64,000 nt of DNA from Spongilla lacustris (lineage: Eukaryota > Porifera > Demospongiae > Spongillida > Spongillidae). Location of the stretch: contig OX442416.1 of assembly GCA_949361645.1 (NCBI GenBank), positions 10,130,129 through 10,194,128 of the forward strand, read 5' to 3'. The notes under the pieces were generated by a model. The model made no database searches, was not told where the DNA came from, and saw nothing but the letters and a program-made list of their open reading frames with translations. Shown piece by piece: positions 1 through 10,784 of the stretch (its first letter is position 1; the number at the start of each line of letters is the position of its first letter). The position numbers were made by a program, and so were the translations under genes.

Positions 1-39
1 CACGCATTATACATAGCTGGAAAACAACGTTTTGGCACT

Positions 40-145
40 GTGTATAACATACTGTACCTTGTTTCCTTGCTTTTTGCACCACCAATCCTACATACCACCA
101 ATCACTTTCTCGATAGAGAAGTTTTTGATTTACTTGTTCCCCTAA
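40..145. repeat. half copy of the foldback repeat family at 23.4 and 35.5 kb
   Basis: This stretch carries a CTTGTTTCCTTGCTTTTTGC stretch followed by a conserved end with TAGAGAAGTTTTTGATTTA. The same blocks form one arm of the palindromic repeats at 35,532-35,818 and 23,355-23,575, and part recurs near 25,290-25,330. Only one arm is seen here. No gene is recognised in 1-800; the short open frames match no family I know. Confidence 0.5.
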
Positions 146-469
146 TTTATTTATTTTTAGTGTATTCGTTGCAATGCATAGGACACTTAGATTCCTCGTA
201 TTGGCCTCTTTTTAAATTTATTGATAGGCCTACCTTTGTTCTTTGGATACCTTAAACTCCTTGTTAACGAGCCGTTTTCTTTGGCTTGGTCACCTTTGCT
301 GAATTAATTGGAACCGCCTGTTGTAAACGTATCTGCAGCTGTGTGCGTAGCCTGGCAACAATAAACTAAGCGCGTGTGTGGCGTCATATATATCACCGAT
401 AATGAATTGCACCTGCTTGGGTCATTTCACGGCATTTCATCGCCAACTAACAACTTTAGGTCTTATTTG

Positions 470-800
470 TATGAAAGGGCACGTTTGGAAATCAAATGCA
501 ACTTTTTGAAGCTAATCTAGTCTTCTTACGACGTTCCTGTCGCGAGTTCTATGTGATGAAGGGAAGAAGAACGAAAAATTAAATGGCGGAATTTAGGCGC
601 CTACTTGTCGCTCAAGGTAAACTGCACTTTATAGCGAAGCTCACGTTATATGTGCGCATCAGTCATGTTTGTGATGGATTATATACGAGCTGGCGAGTAA
701 AGGCAACGCTTCGTTACCGTTTTAAAACGCTCGATCCAAAACCACGCCTACCTAAGCAAATCCGAAGGCAATCCTACCCCACTACCGTGGGTCCTGATAA
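470..800. repeat. interspersed repeat, inverted relative to 24,490-24,800
   Basis: Read on the opposite strand, this block matches 24,490-24,800. Shared landmarks include GACGTTCCTGTCGCGAGTT, a GGATTATAT block, TTTTAAAACGCTCGAT and CTACCGTGGGTCCTGA. Divergence is moderate, so this is an old repeat. A shorter related block lies near 33,190-33,250. No coding function was recognised. Confidence 0.55.
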
Positions 801-1189
801 CGACACAACCTATTTATGTATCTGCAAGAGCATTTTTTTCTTACTCTGACAACCACTCAAGTTATACAGCTACAACCTGTTGTATAATAAAATACAGATC
901 AATATCTGATGCACACAAAAAGAACTGGCACTACAATTTAGTAATTTGTAGTCTTAAGCATGTGAGAAAATTAAACTCAACTACGTCTTTAACTTTTCAG
1001 ATGGAGCTCGATTCTTGCAGGGGTCGTCATTGTGGCAGTGATTGCTGCAATGTTTTTTCGTTCTGCAATAGAACATTTCCCTGCGCCTTTCAATTACATT
1101 TATTGTCTGTGAAGTAAAACCAAGGTGCATGATTTTTTGCAGCTTCTTTCAGACTTAATCAAGGTTCACTATTGAATTTCATGAAGTTC
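797..1189. repeat. segmental duplication A, left part (pairs with 8,675-9,030)
   Basis: This block aligns directly with 8,675-9,030, sharing GATAACGACACAACCTATTT, CAACCTGTTGTATA and CAAGGTGCATG. It is the left part of a duplication of about 3.4 kb. The alignment resumes at 3,226 after an inserted element, so the two copies give an occupied and an empty site for that element. Confidence 0.8.
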
Positions 1190-2129
1190 TTAATGTTTAA
1201 TCTCTAGGGAAAAATCCTAATTTAAGGATGTCATTATCCTTAAATAAGGATCATCTTCTACATTGCATATTTTTGCTAACCAAGTAAGTAAGATAAAATA
1301 AATGCTATTGGTCAATTGTATACTCCATCACAAAATTTAAATGATGTCAATACTATTAATGTCCATGTGGTAAAATAGGGAGGAAGTGGCACATCCTTAT
1401 TTAAGGTTTGACACCATCCTTAAATAAGGATCACAACAGTGCAGATTATTGACCATAAAAACACAATAGTTTTAAAACTCTTGATTTTCTCAGATAGCCA
1501 GTTGATCCAGCTATACTCACAACCTGATTCGTCAAAGAAATAACTTGTGGTTAAAATAAGTTATGCTTATTTACACCATAACACTTCAAAATTAAAATCA
1601 AGCATTTGTATAATGACGTGTATTGATTTAGCTAGATGCTCGCTTCTGCTCAAACGCCAGCATGCATGGACGTACCCTAGACTCACTAAAACCACGTGCA
1701 CTGTATGTGTTGTTCTGCCGCCGCTCCATTGAACGGTGTGCTTTCTAGTCCTATATCATTGAGTACAGTACCATGTAGAATGGTGTATTGGGGAGATCGA
1801 TATCTAGTAAGCGTTGCATGTGATGCGTCTCAGTTCAGTGTGCTTTGCTGTTGTCGGATTACTTGTCAGTCATCTTAGCAATTTCTCTCCGGCTGTTTTA
1901 ACGGTGAGTATAAAATTTTGCAATACATGCAGTGATGAAGTATTAATCTGCATGCTTATAGTATACTAGTAGAGTTTCGAAAGTCGAATTTCCAAGGTGT
2001 ATACACAAGCAGACTAGGTAAGTTAATATAACGTGTAGCCCACATCGAATTCTTGTCATTGCATTATGTAATAGTTGTCGAACTCTCGTGATATTCCTTT
2101 ATATATACAGCAATACTGTCCTTGCTGCC

Positions 2130-2544
2130 CCAGATAGCTATCAAATGTGCACTGGATTATAAACTGTTTGCATTTTACGAAAATGATCTTCCATCATACT
2201 CCTCACTGCCCTCAGAACTGGATCACTGGGTTCTTTATTGGAGGAGAAAAATGGAAACATCTATAGTCCACCTGACACCTTAGTTAAAATTGCTACACAC
2301 ATGCAGACCCCGACATTTTCCCAAACATTCAAGTTCTTTTAAGAATTGGGTGTATATTTCCAGTTACAAGTTCGGAGGCTACAAAACATCGTTGAGAAAT
2401 AGATCGAGAATGGGAGAAGAACGCCTAGCATCAAACGCATTAATGCATACAAGTTACAACGTACCTGTAAATCCTGAAATGATTGTTGAGCGTTTTGTTA
2501 GAGCAAATCCAAGACCCCTATTCAGACCTTTGTATGATGAGTAA
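2130..2544 (+). pseudogene. hAT-like transposase C-terminus (THAP12/P52rIPK-type), decayed
   Basis: One frame reads ALDYKLFAFYENDLPSYSS and an ELDHWVLYW motif to a stop near 2,282. After a frame change, the coding signal resumes with a MGEERL motif, ALMHTSYNVPVNPEMIVERF, and a stop at 2,544. These are the spacing and motifs of the C-terminal dimerisation region in hAT-derived proteins of the THAP12 / 52-kDa-repressor type. The catalytic N-terminal part is absent and at least one frameshift lies near 2,280-2,400, so this is a dead fragment. Whether it belongs to the surrounding TTAA element or was nested into it cannot be decided. The family match is from memory of the motifs. Confidence 0.6.
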
Positions 2545-2602
2545 AGCATTTAACCTATATACTGTATCTATGACATCAGGCATTTTTCATTTTTGCAATC
2601 CA

Positions 2603-2696
2603 CGCATGCATGCAAGTTGATATAGTACGGCGTTTATGTGGCAGCATAGTAATTACATGCATGTATGCATGCATGCATATGCATATGCATATGATG
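2603..2696. repeat. GCATGCAT / GCATATGCAT simple repeat
   Basis: Alternating purine-pyrimidine tract made of GCATGCAT and GCATATGCATAT units within the TTAA element. Such tracts can adopt left-handed DNA. Confidence 0.6.
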
Positions 2697-2779
2697 TAGT
2701 TAGGACCGGTTAAAATAGTAGAAGCCAGTATTTTTTGTCGTGTTACTACGCAATTATGCTATGTTTTGTGACTTAAAAA

Positions 2780-2906
2780 GTGCGACAGTTGCAAAGCGGC
2801 TGGGGCTCTGCCCCAGACCGCGCCCATTCCCCCTTTACTGGGGTGGGCGTGTCCATTGCCGCTATAACTTTCCACCCCTCGCTCCCAAATCCTGGATCCG
2901 CCCCTG
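2780..2906 (-). mobile_element. possible hAT-type MITE end nested in the TTAA element
   Basis: On the minus strand the block begins CAGGGGCGGATCCAGGATTT, a start seen in many hAT-type non-autonomous elements. It is much more GC-rich than its surroundings and has an internal GGGGCTCTGCCCC palindrome. A matching opposite terminus and target duplication were not found, so only one end is supported. Confidence 0.35.
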
Positions 2907-3346
2907 AATGTTCCACAGATCCATCTGACAGTGTACATTCTCCTCCTAGACTAAGAGCTACCAGAAACCTGTCCTTCCGTGCCATACGTCGCTTTGAGCA
3001 CTACTATATCGCCAGCGGCAAATGGCGGTTATGCCGTATTTGCACTGTAATACCGGTTTTTGAGCAATTAAGCCAAACCTGTTTTAATCGCGGCAGTATC
3101 GCTGATCTGCTTGATCTTGAACCTAGTGAAAACAAAGCACCAAGTGTACATCGTTCTTTTAGAAAGTGATCATCATCCTAAGGATGGCCATCCTTAAATA
3201 AAGATTGCGGGAGATTAAACATTAAATCTCCAGCATGATAAAATATCTGAAGTAGTACTGATTTAGAACGAAGCTGATTGTGCTTCGACAACTGCCTCAA
3301 CAAGATACACAAGGTCTAAGCAATTCCTATCAACGCACATATCCTA

Positions 3347-3465
3347 TAGTCTCGGCCCCAGACCTAACGGACGCAGCTGCGGATGGATTACATCACCGCT
3401 ACGTGACGCGTAGCGGTGATGTAATCCATCCGCAGCTGCGTCCGTTGGGTCTGGGGCCGAGACTA
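3347..3465. mobile_element. 119-bp hairpin MITE with 9-bp target duplication
   Basis: A near-perfect palindrome with arms of about 57 bp and a 5-base loop (3,404-3,408); one mismatch was seen. It starts TAGTCTCGGCC and ends GGCCGAGACTA. CATATCCTA flanks it on both sides (3,338-3,346 and 3,466-3,474). The duplicated copy near 9,150-9,160 has the empty site with a single CATATCCTA, which proves insertion after the duplication. Long inverted repeats with a 9-bp duplication fit Mutator-like (MULE) non-autonomous elements; that class assignment is inference. Confidence 0.9.
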
Positions 3466-4748
3466 CATATCCTAAAACTCGAGGAACAATTTTTTTTTTT
3501 GAATCGCTCAATTCGCCCCCTCTAAAAGTATTAATGGCTGCACATTTGCCCCTGAGGGTTTTTTTCTCAATGAAACCCTGCCTATGTTCAAGTGTGGTTT
3601 ACATAGGAGCCAGGCTGCTTCGTGACTGTTCGCATTATTGTGGCACGTGTGGTAGACCAATCCACAAGAGAAAACCTACAGCAAATCTACTGTATGATTG
3701 AGCTGTTCCTTCCAGCACAAAAGAGCATTTCACACTCCCATGCAGGAGAGCAAATGTTTTGCCTTCCAAATCCTGCTTTTCTGTTCGTGACATGCTTGAA
3801 CTGTTATTAATTCTAATAATGCTTCATTGTGTTAATGCAATGAACAATAATCAACCTCAGTTATATGTGTGTGGTTTTTTTATTATTTATATTTCTAGGT
3901 AACATTAACAAACCAGAATGCATGGGAGACCTTATGCTGTTCCTTCCAGCACAAAACAGCACCCATGCAGATAACTCTGAGCAGGAATTATTGAATTGCA
4001 CAAAATTTCACTAGTAGAAATCAGTGGTGACAACATTAGATGTAATTCGAATTTAAGGGTTGGATTTAGATGGTCAGAAAAATGTGCTCTGAACAATAAG
4101 ACTACAGCAGCTATACTAGTACTTGTTCTCTTTTGTGCTAAAAAGTGTAACATCGTTTTGCATGGTGATTCATATATAAAGTTAAGGAACAAGCACAAAT
4201 CCTGGCAATTTTCATGCACTTTAAAAAAAGCCACTATTTATAAAGGTTCATTTAAGATGGAATTTGAACCACCATTCCCGCTCCCCCCTCCCCCAGCTAA
4301 ACATCTGGCTATGGGCCTGTGCATATACACATGTACATAGCTTTACTGAGACCGATATGACACACCAATCACTTTTTTGTATGTTAGTTCACTTATGGAA
4401 ACCATCATATGAGCAATGAGCTTCTAAATAACATCAAGATGTTCATCGAAATCTAGATGGACCCATTATATTTGCAGTTTTACTTTGAATGCTGAAAGGG
4501 GTAAAATTAAGCTTGTTAAACTGGTTGTGAAAGTAAATTATGCATCAGAAATTTGACGGAAGGAAATACCATGGATGAAATGTGGCATATGGACATAGAT
4601 TGCACATGTTGATGAGTAGCTTAGTCTCATCACTCCACAACTGCAATATAAAATGTCACAATGGTATATGTTTGCAGTAGGCTCAGCAATAGAGGTTCTT
4701 TTGGCTTTTACATGCACTCAGGTACTGAAATGAAAACACACAGGAGAG

Positions 4749-5990
4749 CTAGTGTCCATTCAAACTATCATTGATCTCTTCTGCCAAAGAAACCAATTTG
4801 ATTTCCTTAAACACTTCCAGCAGTGTTTCCCATGATGTGGGTTTCCTTCCAGCACCAGAGGTCCACTTCTTATAAATATTTCTTGTGATCTTCGTATGAT
4901 CTTCATGAACCCTGACGTAATACTGTCCACATAGTGATTTTATCATCTTCTAATAGGTACATCCCAAGTTTACGATACTCCTTACAGGTTCTTTCAATGA
5001 TGTTACACACACCATTAACCTTTGTTGGAAAGCAAGTCAGCAACTTTTCAGTTGGCGTCATATTGGGGCTTGCAGGATCAGAGAAGTAAAAAGGCATTTG
5101 TATTTTGTAAATTTCTAAACACCATACTGCATTCAGACACAGCCTTTTAAGGACAATTTAAAAAGCAGGCCACCTTTGTGTACATAACGATTTCTTAGCT
5201 GAATTTTGTTACATGGCTTCCATGATGTGTTTTGATTAGCTAATGCTTTTCCTCTGCTCTTGGTTTTTTGAAAGAAAAAAATAAAAAATAAAAATAAAAT
5301 AAAATAAAACAGTAAGTTTTAACAGAGAGTGTAGAAAGCTGATCCACTGATGTAATATAATGTGCATCACATGTTGAAATTTCATCAAAAGTTTCCTATT
5401 TGTGCTTATAGCAAACCTTAGACCACTCATTGGTTTTAGCATACCTTAGACAATTCACAGGACAATCATTTTTATACATTCATCTGTTTTCTGGATTCAG
5501 ATGATGAAATGAACCATTCAACCAAATATAATTTCGTGAGCTATTAAGATATGTGTTTTTGTGTTTGAAAATTATGGGTGGAGGAATCTGATGCTAAATT
5601 TGAACACTAAATACAAAGGTCATACTCTTCAGCATTAGATTTTTAGCGTATATGTAGGCCTATATGAACAGGCACAAGCACATGTAGAAGTACAAAAATA
5701 TGCAACACAATATAATCTTCAGTTGCTTACCTGGGTACATTTAAACATTTTTTAGTGCTAGTATTACCAGTTCTCATGTGGTATTTTCTATTCAGAAAAG
5801 GATTAAAGAAGCATTTTTCTCTATTCGATCCATGAGCACCTATTTGTACAATTTCAGGGGCTTGATATGACACATAGAACTCAATGGATGATGGGTAGCA
5901 AAACTGTTCTGAAAGTCCTTTTACATCCGCTATTTTAAAGCCTTCCAATTCTGCTGGTTTCCAATGAATCTGGATATCTTGCCCTTTTAT
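4749..5990 (-). pseudogene. truncated copy of the CARD-ZU5-UPA-Death gene (last two exons)
   Basis: Two exons correspond to exons 4 and 5 of the minus-strand gene at 10,463-17,846. The UPA-like exon (5,731-5,990) has the same length as its source (260 bp) with acceptor and donor kept. The Death-domain exon (4,749-5,068) is 320 bp against 322 bp. Two separate one-base deletions, near 4,910 and 4,937, split the Death domain between two frames. No CARD or ZU5 exon accompanies it, because the duplication ends at 6,225. It is therefore a partial, non-functional copy; unspliced expression is possible but nothing supports it. Confidence 0.85.
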
Positions 5991-6682
5991 CTTAGTAAAG
6001 ATAACAGTATATTGAACATTAATACTAAAATTAATGCAGTATCACATCTACAAGACATGCATGCTTTAATAAATGCACTTGGTCTATGTAGAGCTACATA
6101 TATGTAGGTTTTCCCATGCTAAAACGTTGCCATGTTAATTTAGATATGAGAGGAACTAAAAAAGTGTGCACATATAATTGAAATAACATCTACCATACAT
6201 TTTGGGGTAACGGGTGGGGATCTTAATTAACTATGGCATTCTTTCATTCTTATTTTGGTAATCTATTAAAACCAAGACCAAGAACATACCTACTGCCAAG
6301 CTAGGACTAAGATATTACTACATGTGTGCTAGTGTACTAATTCAGTTTTAATAAGAGAGGTGTTATGAGTATGAAAATTTTTTTATTGTTTCATTTATGA
6401 TATAAAACATGTAACTCTTCTCACTACCTGACCATAAACGTATTTCAAACTTGATTTCAAGTGGCTATTCAGGTTAAATTTAAGATAGTACCTATGTAGC
6501 AAATATTAATTTTGGGCAATCAATACTAGAATACAGTTTATACATGTGATTGTGCAATACTATAATTATGATAATCATGTACATCATAACTGTATAACTA
6601 TTAACATGAATATATAAGTACATTTAGTCCATTATTGTATTATTATTATTATCGTTAAATATTGATCTTGTGTTCTCTTTAG

Positions 6683-6890
6683 ATTACACTGGTATTGGGT
6701 GTGGTCTTCTCTATCATCTTGGGTCAAGTGGGTGTGTCAGGGGCTGTTTACCTTCTGCTTGCAAATGTTCCTGAAGGATCCAATATTAGCAAAGTTGCTA
6801 TGTCCATCACAGGAGCCATCATCCAGGTGGTGTGCATTCTTCTTCTGAACATTGTCTATCAATACCTGGCTAAAAAGTTCACTGATTGGA
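6683..6890 (+). CDS. isolated anoctamin (TMEM16) exon
   Basis: After an acceptor (TTCTCTTTAG) the frame encodes two hydrophobic segments. They are joined by a short loop and followed by ITGAIIQVVCILLLNIVYQY and LAKKFTDW. This is the conserved transmembrane block of anoctamins, where a T/SxTAxxxN...LLNxxYxxxAxxLTxxE pattern is typical. Anoctamins are membrane calcium-activated chloride channels or lipid scramblases. The 208-bp exon ends at a weak donor (GTGACT). I found no neighbouring anoctamin exons within several kb on either side, so this may be a gene fragment carried here by rearrangement, or part of a gene with very long introns. The family call is fairly secure; functionality is unknown. 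Confidence 0.6.
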
Positions 6891-7293
6891 GTGACTGTGC
6901 ATGGCTTGAACATGTGACATTTTGCATTCGTTTTTTTCACGATCTTCAGAGCTGCATGATCAGATTAATTTTATAACATTACTTCTCTAAAGAGCTTAGC
7001 AGCAATATAGGAACTTCAAGTTTCGTACCATGCAGGCAGGCCAATCAGTATGTTTTAAGATACGGTGGTAGGCGCTCAGTATATGTTCTCGCTTAATTGA
7101 AGAATACTCCCTTTTCCAAGTTCATGATTTTCCACCGCGCTTCTGAAACATTAAACGAATAAAAGGAGCTGTGTAACAGTTATCAAACCATGCAGCCTTT
7201 CATTCCAATATTAATATTATGTATACCAGAACAAATAACAAACCGATCATCCAATCTAGGTACATGTACTTGTGAAATATGCCCGTACCTACA

Positions 7294-7335
7294 TAAATAT
7301 ATATATATATATATTATATATATATATATATATAC
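7294..7335. repeat. (TA)n microsatellite
   Basis: Nearly pure TA dinucleotide run, interrupted once. The rest of 6,900-8,670 shows no gene, RNA or element I can support. Confidence 0.7.
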
Positions 7336-10300
7336 GACGCTATGCAACCTTGGTTAGGCACTCTGGATTAGAGGATATGTGATTAAGGAAATGAAAGCCA
7401 ACTTTTCTGATTGGGTTGCTGATTATTCTTGCGGGGAGTGTCATCACTTTGCCATAAATATAGTCATTATGCAATAGCGTCAGCAAAAAACATGTTTATA
7501 TAAGCACCATATATGGCACTACTGAATCTATTTACTGCCTTACTAAGGGGGTGTAGCTGTTAAAGGGGGTAACTTGTAATTTGCATTAAAATCCTTTCTT
7601 AGACTTTAAGCTAGCTAGCTACATGTGCAACGATATACTGGAGAGACTCGAATTTGATAAGTACATGTGTATGGCGTTAAAAATTTACACTTGTACTGCA
7701 TATACATTTATCTATGCAGACGTAATGGCAGGTGCAATCCGTGTATACACACTGCACATCGCATTGGAATGTACTTGTATGTATGAATAGGTGGCTGTTA
7801 CATGTATACGATCATGTAAACGCCCGTGTGTATATATCACCACCCCATTAGCTCCTTCACATCGTCATTCGTCTCTCATCTATAGATCATGCATGTACAC
7901 ATGTTGATTAAATTCTCACACCAGTTCATAACAATAGCTGCTAAGAAAATAGTGAAACTTATTATTTCAGCGGCGGGACAAATCGTATTTCAGTGGAACA
8001 AATCTATACAGGGTTATATTAATATTGCAGACAATTGCAACCATATCAGTTATCATTTCCATTCACATTGTCTACATACCTAATAATGTTCGTTTGATCC
8101 CTCAAAAGATTCCGTCCTCAAAGGACAGAGGCTGCAACAGTCAGCTGACCGAACACGTAATGCCGAATGTCAATTTTACGGCATCGTATATTTAGCATGA
8201 ATTACTTTCAGCCGATATATGGAATTTATTAGCAGGCTGCAATTTTAATTCAGCCGTACATGTAGCACGACATCTCATCATCAGATATCGATTTATTTAA
8301 ATTATAAAAATTTTGCTTATACCTTTTACTGGTATATCAACGTACGTACAATGTACCAGGCTGGCCAGCTCATAAATAGCCCGCCATGAATTTCCCTGAC
8401 CTAACTGCTTCTTTGGTACCTTAATAGGATTTGGTATGTAGGACTACATACCTTCGTACATGTAGGCTTAAATTTGGTGTAGCATTATGCCATACAAGAT
8501 AAATATGAAATAAAACATAAAGGTGTAGCGCTAGAGGTGGGGCGTAGTCTTGCGGATTGAGATAGGGCATGCACGATCGAGCATCCATTGCTCAGTGGAT
8601 TTGCATCTGATCCTAAATTTGATGTGTTGATGACACTATATCAGTGTCCTTGCAATTTGTGCAGGATGGCAATGGCATAACGACACAACCTATTTATGTA
8701 TCTGCAAGAGAATATTTTTATACTGTGACAACCACTTATACAACTACAACCTGTTGTATAAAAGATCAAGATCTAGTCTTTTAAGCATATGTAAGAAAAT
8801 TAAACTCAACTACATATTTAACTTTTCAGATGGAGCTCGCTTGCAGGGGTTGTCATTGTAGCAGTGATTGGTGCAATGTTTTTTTTGTTTTGTTTTTTTC
8901 CTGCAATAGTACATTTCCATGCACCTTTCAATTACATTCATTGTCTGTGAAGTAAAACCAAGGTGCATGCATATGATTTTTTGCAGCTTCTTTCAAACTT
9001 AATCAAGGTTAACTATTGAATTTCATAAAGCTAATCTCCAGCATGATAAAATATCTGAAGTAGTCCTGATTTAGAACGAAGCTGATTGTGCTTTGACAAC
9101 TACATGTACCTCAACAAGATACAAAAGGTCTAAGCAATTCCTATCAACACACATATCCTAAAACTCGAGGAACAATTGTTTATTTAATCGCTCAATTTGC
9201 ACCCTCTAAAACTATTAATGGCTGCACATTTGCTGCTGAGGGTTTTTTCCTCAATGAAGCCCTGCTTATGTGCAAGTGTGGTTTACATACATGTAGGTGC
9301 CAGGCTGCTTTGTGACTGTTCATATTATAGCATCACATGTGCAAACCTACAGCAATCTACTGTACGATTGAGCTGTTCCTTCCAGCACAAAAGAGAATTT
9401 CATACTCCCATGCTTCCTTGTGTTAACAATAATCAACTTCAGTTATATGTGTGAGGAATTTTTTTTTTAATTCTAGGTAACATTAAATTTTATCAAACCA
9501 GAATGCATGGGAGACCTTATTTCATTTTTTTTTTACTATTTTTCAACTTGAACTATTGGCGAAACAGACAAGAGAAACCCTTCAGCAATCTGCTGTATGA
9601 TTGAGCTGTTCCTTCCAGCATAAATCAGCACTTCCCACTTCCATGCAGATAAATACTGAGCAGGAATTATTGAATTGCACAAAATTTCACTTGCAGAAAT
9701 AAGTCGCGACAACATTAGATGTAATTCGAATTTTGAGGGTTGGATTTAGATGGTCAGAAAAATGTGCTCTGAACAATATGACTACAGCAGCTCATAAAAT
9801 TAAGGAACAAGCAAAAATCCCGGCAATTTTCATGCACAAAAGCACCAACTATTTATAAAGGTCCACTTAAGATGGAATTTGAACCTCCCCCAGCTATATA
9901 TCTGGCTATGGGCCTGTGCATTTACACATGTATATAGGTTTACTGAGACTGCAGATGACACACCACTCACTTATGTGTATGTTAGTTTAATTATGGAAAC
10001 CATCAAATGAGCAATAAGCTTCTAAATTACATCAAAATGTTCATCAAAATCTAGATGGACCCATTACATTTGCAGTTTTACTTTAAATGCAGAAAGGGCT
10101 AAAATTAAGCTTGTTAAACTGGTTGTAAAAATTAGTGTGTTTTATTGCTGCTAGATCTGGGCCAGCCTTTGCTAGTACCCAAATATGCTTGGCTTTCTAC
10201 TTTAGAACACATTGATTTTATGGATGCCCGGGCATTGGAGACCCAAAAAACATAAATTACACATCAGATATTTGATGGAAGGAAATACCATGGATGAAAT

Positions 10301-10462
10301 GTGGCATATGGACATATATTGCACATGTTGATGAGCAGCTTCACTCCACAACTGCAATTTAAAATGTCACAATGGTATACGTTTGTATATTAATAGAGGT
10401 TCTTTTGGCTTTTACATGCACTCAGGTACTGAAATGAAAACAAACATATTCATCCTGGAGAG

Positions 10463-10784
10463 CTAGTGCCCATTCATACTATCAATGATCAATTCTGCCA
10501 AAGGAAGCAATTCGATTTCCTTAAACACTTCCACCAGTGTTTTCCATGATGTGGGTTTCCTTCCAGCACCAGAGGTCCACTTCTTATAAATATTTCTTGT
10601 GATCTTCGTATGATCTTCATGACACCCTGACGTAATACTGTCCACATAGTCATTGTTATCATCTTCTAAAAGGTACATCCCAAGTTTACGATACTCCTTA
10701 CTGGTTCTTTCAATGATGTTACACACACCATTAACTTTTGTTGGAAAGCAAGTCAGCAACTTTTCAGTTGGCATCATATTGGGG
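10463..10784 (-). CDS. exon 5: Death domain and stop
   Basis: Follows acceptor TTCCTGCAAG. The frame shows YRKLGMYLLED, the KITRNIYKKWTSGAGRKPTS stretch with W-(K)TLVEVFKEI, and LLPLAELI. This is the Death-domain signature of helix 2 'LG', helix 4-5 'W...G..PTW..L...L' and a final 'LAE.I'. The protein ends about six residues after the domain. Confidence 0.85.

Larger units (their letters stand above)
1194..3221. mobile_element. 2.0-kb DNA-transposon-like element with TTAA flanks
   Basis: The element begins TGTTTAATCTC and ends GAGATTAAACA, with TTAA on both sides (1190-1193 and 3222-3225). The duplicated copy of this locus lacks it: sequence near 9,030 passes straight from the left flank to the right flank, so the insertion boundaries are well supported. 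Inside each end is a CCTTAAATAAGG-type subterminal repeat. The interior is composite and includes a decayed hAT-like transposase end (2,130-2,544), a GCATGCAT tract and a possible nested MITE end. TTAA targets are typical of piggyBac-like elements, but no piggyBac transposase is visible, so the class is unassigned. Confidence 0.75.
3226..6225. repeat. segmental duplication A, right part (pairs with 9,032-12,015)
   Basis: Direct, largely colinear copy of 9,032-12,015, with many small indels. It carries the last two exons of the minus-strand CARD-ZU5-Death gene in broken form. The match stops at 6,225, at an uninterrupted GGATCTTAATTAACT. In the other copy the same point (12,016) is the start of a TTAA element end, so the duplication boundary coincides with a transposon terminus. 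Confidence 0.85.
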
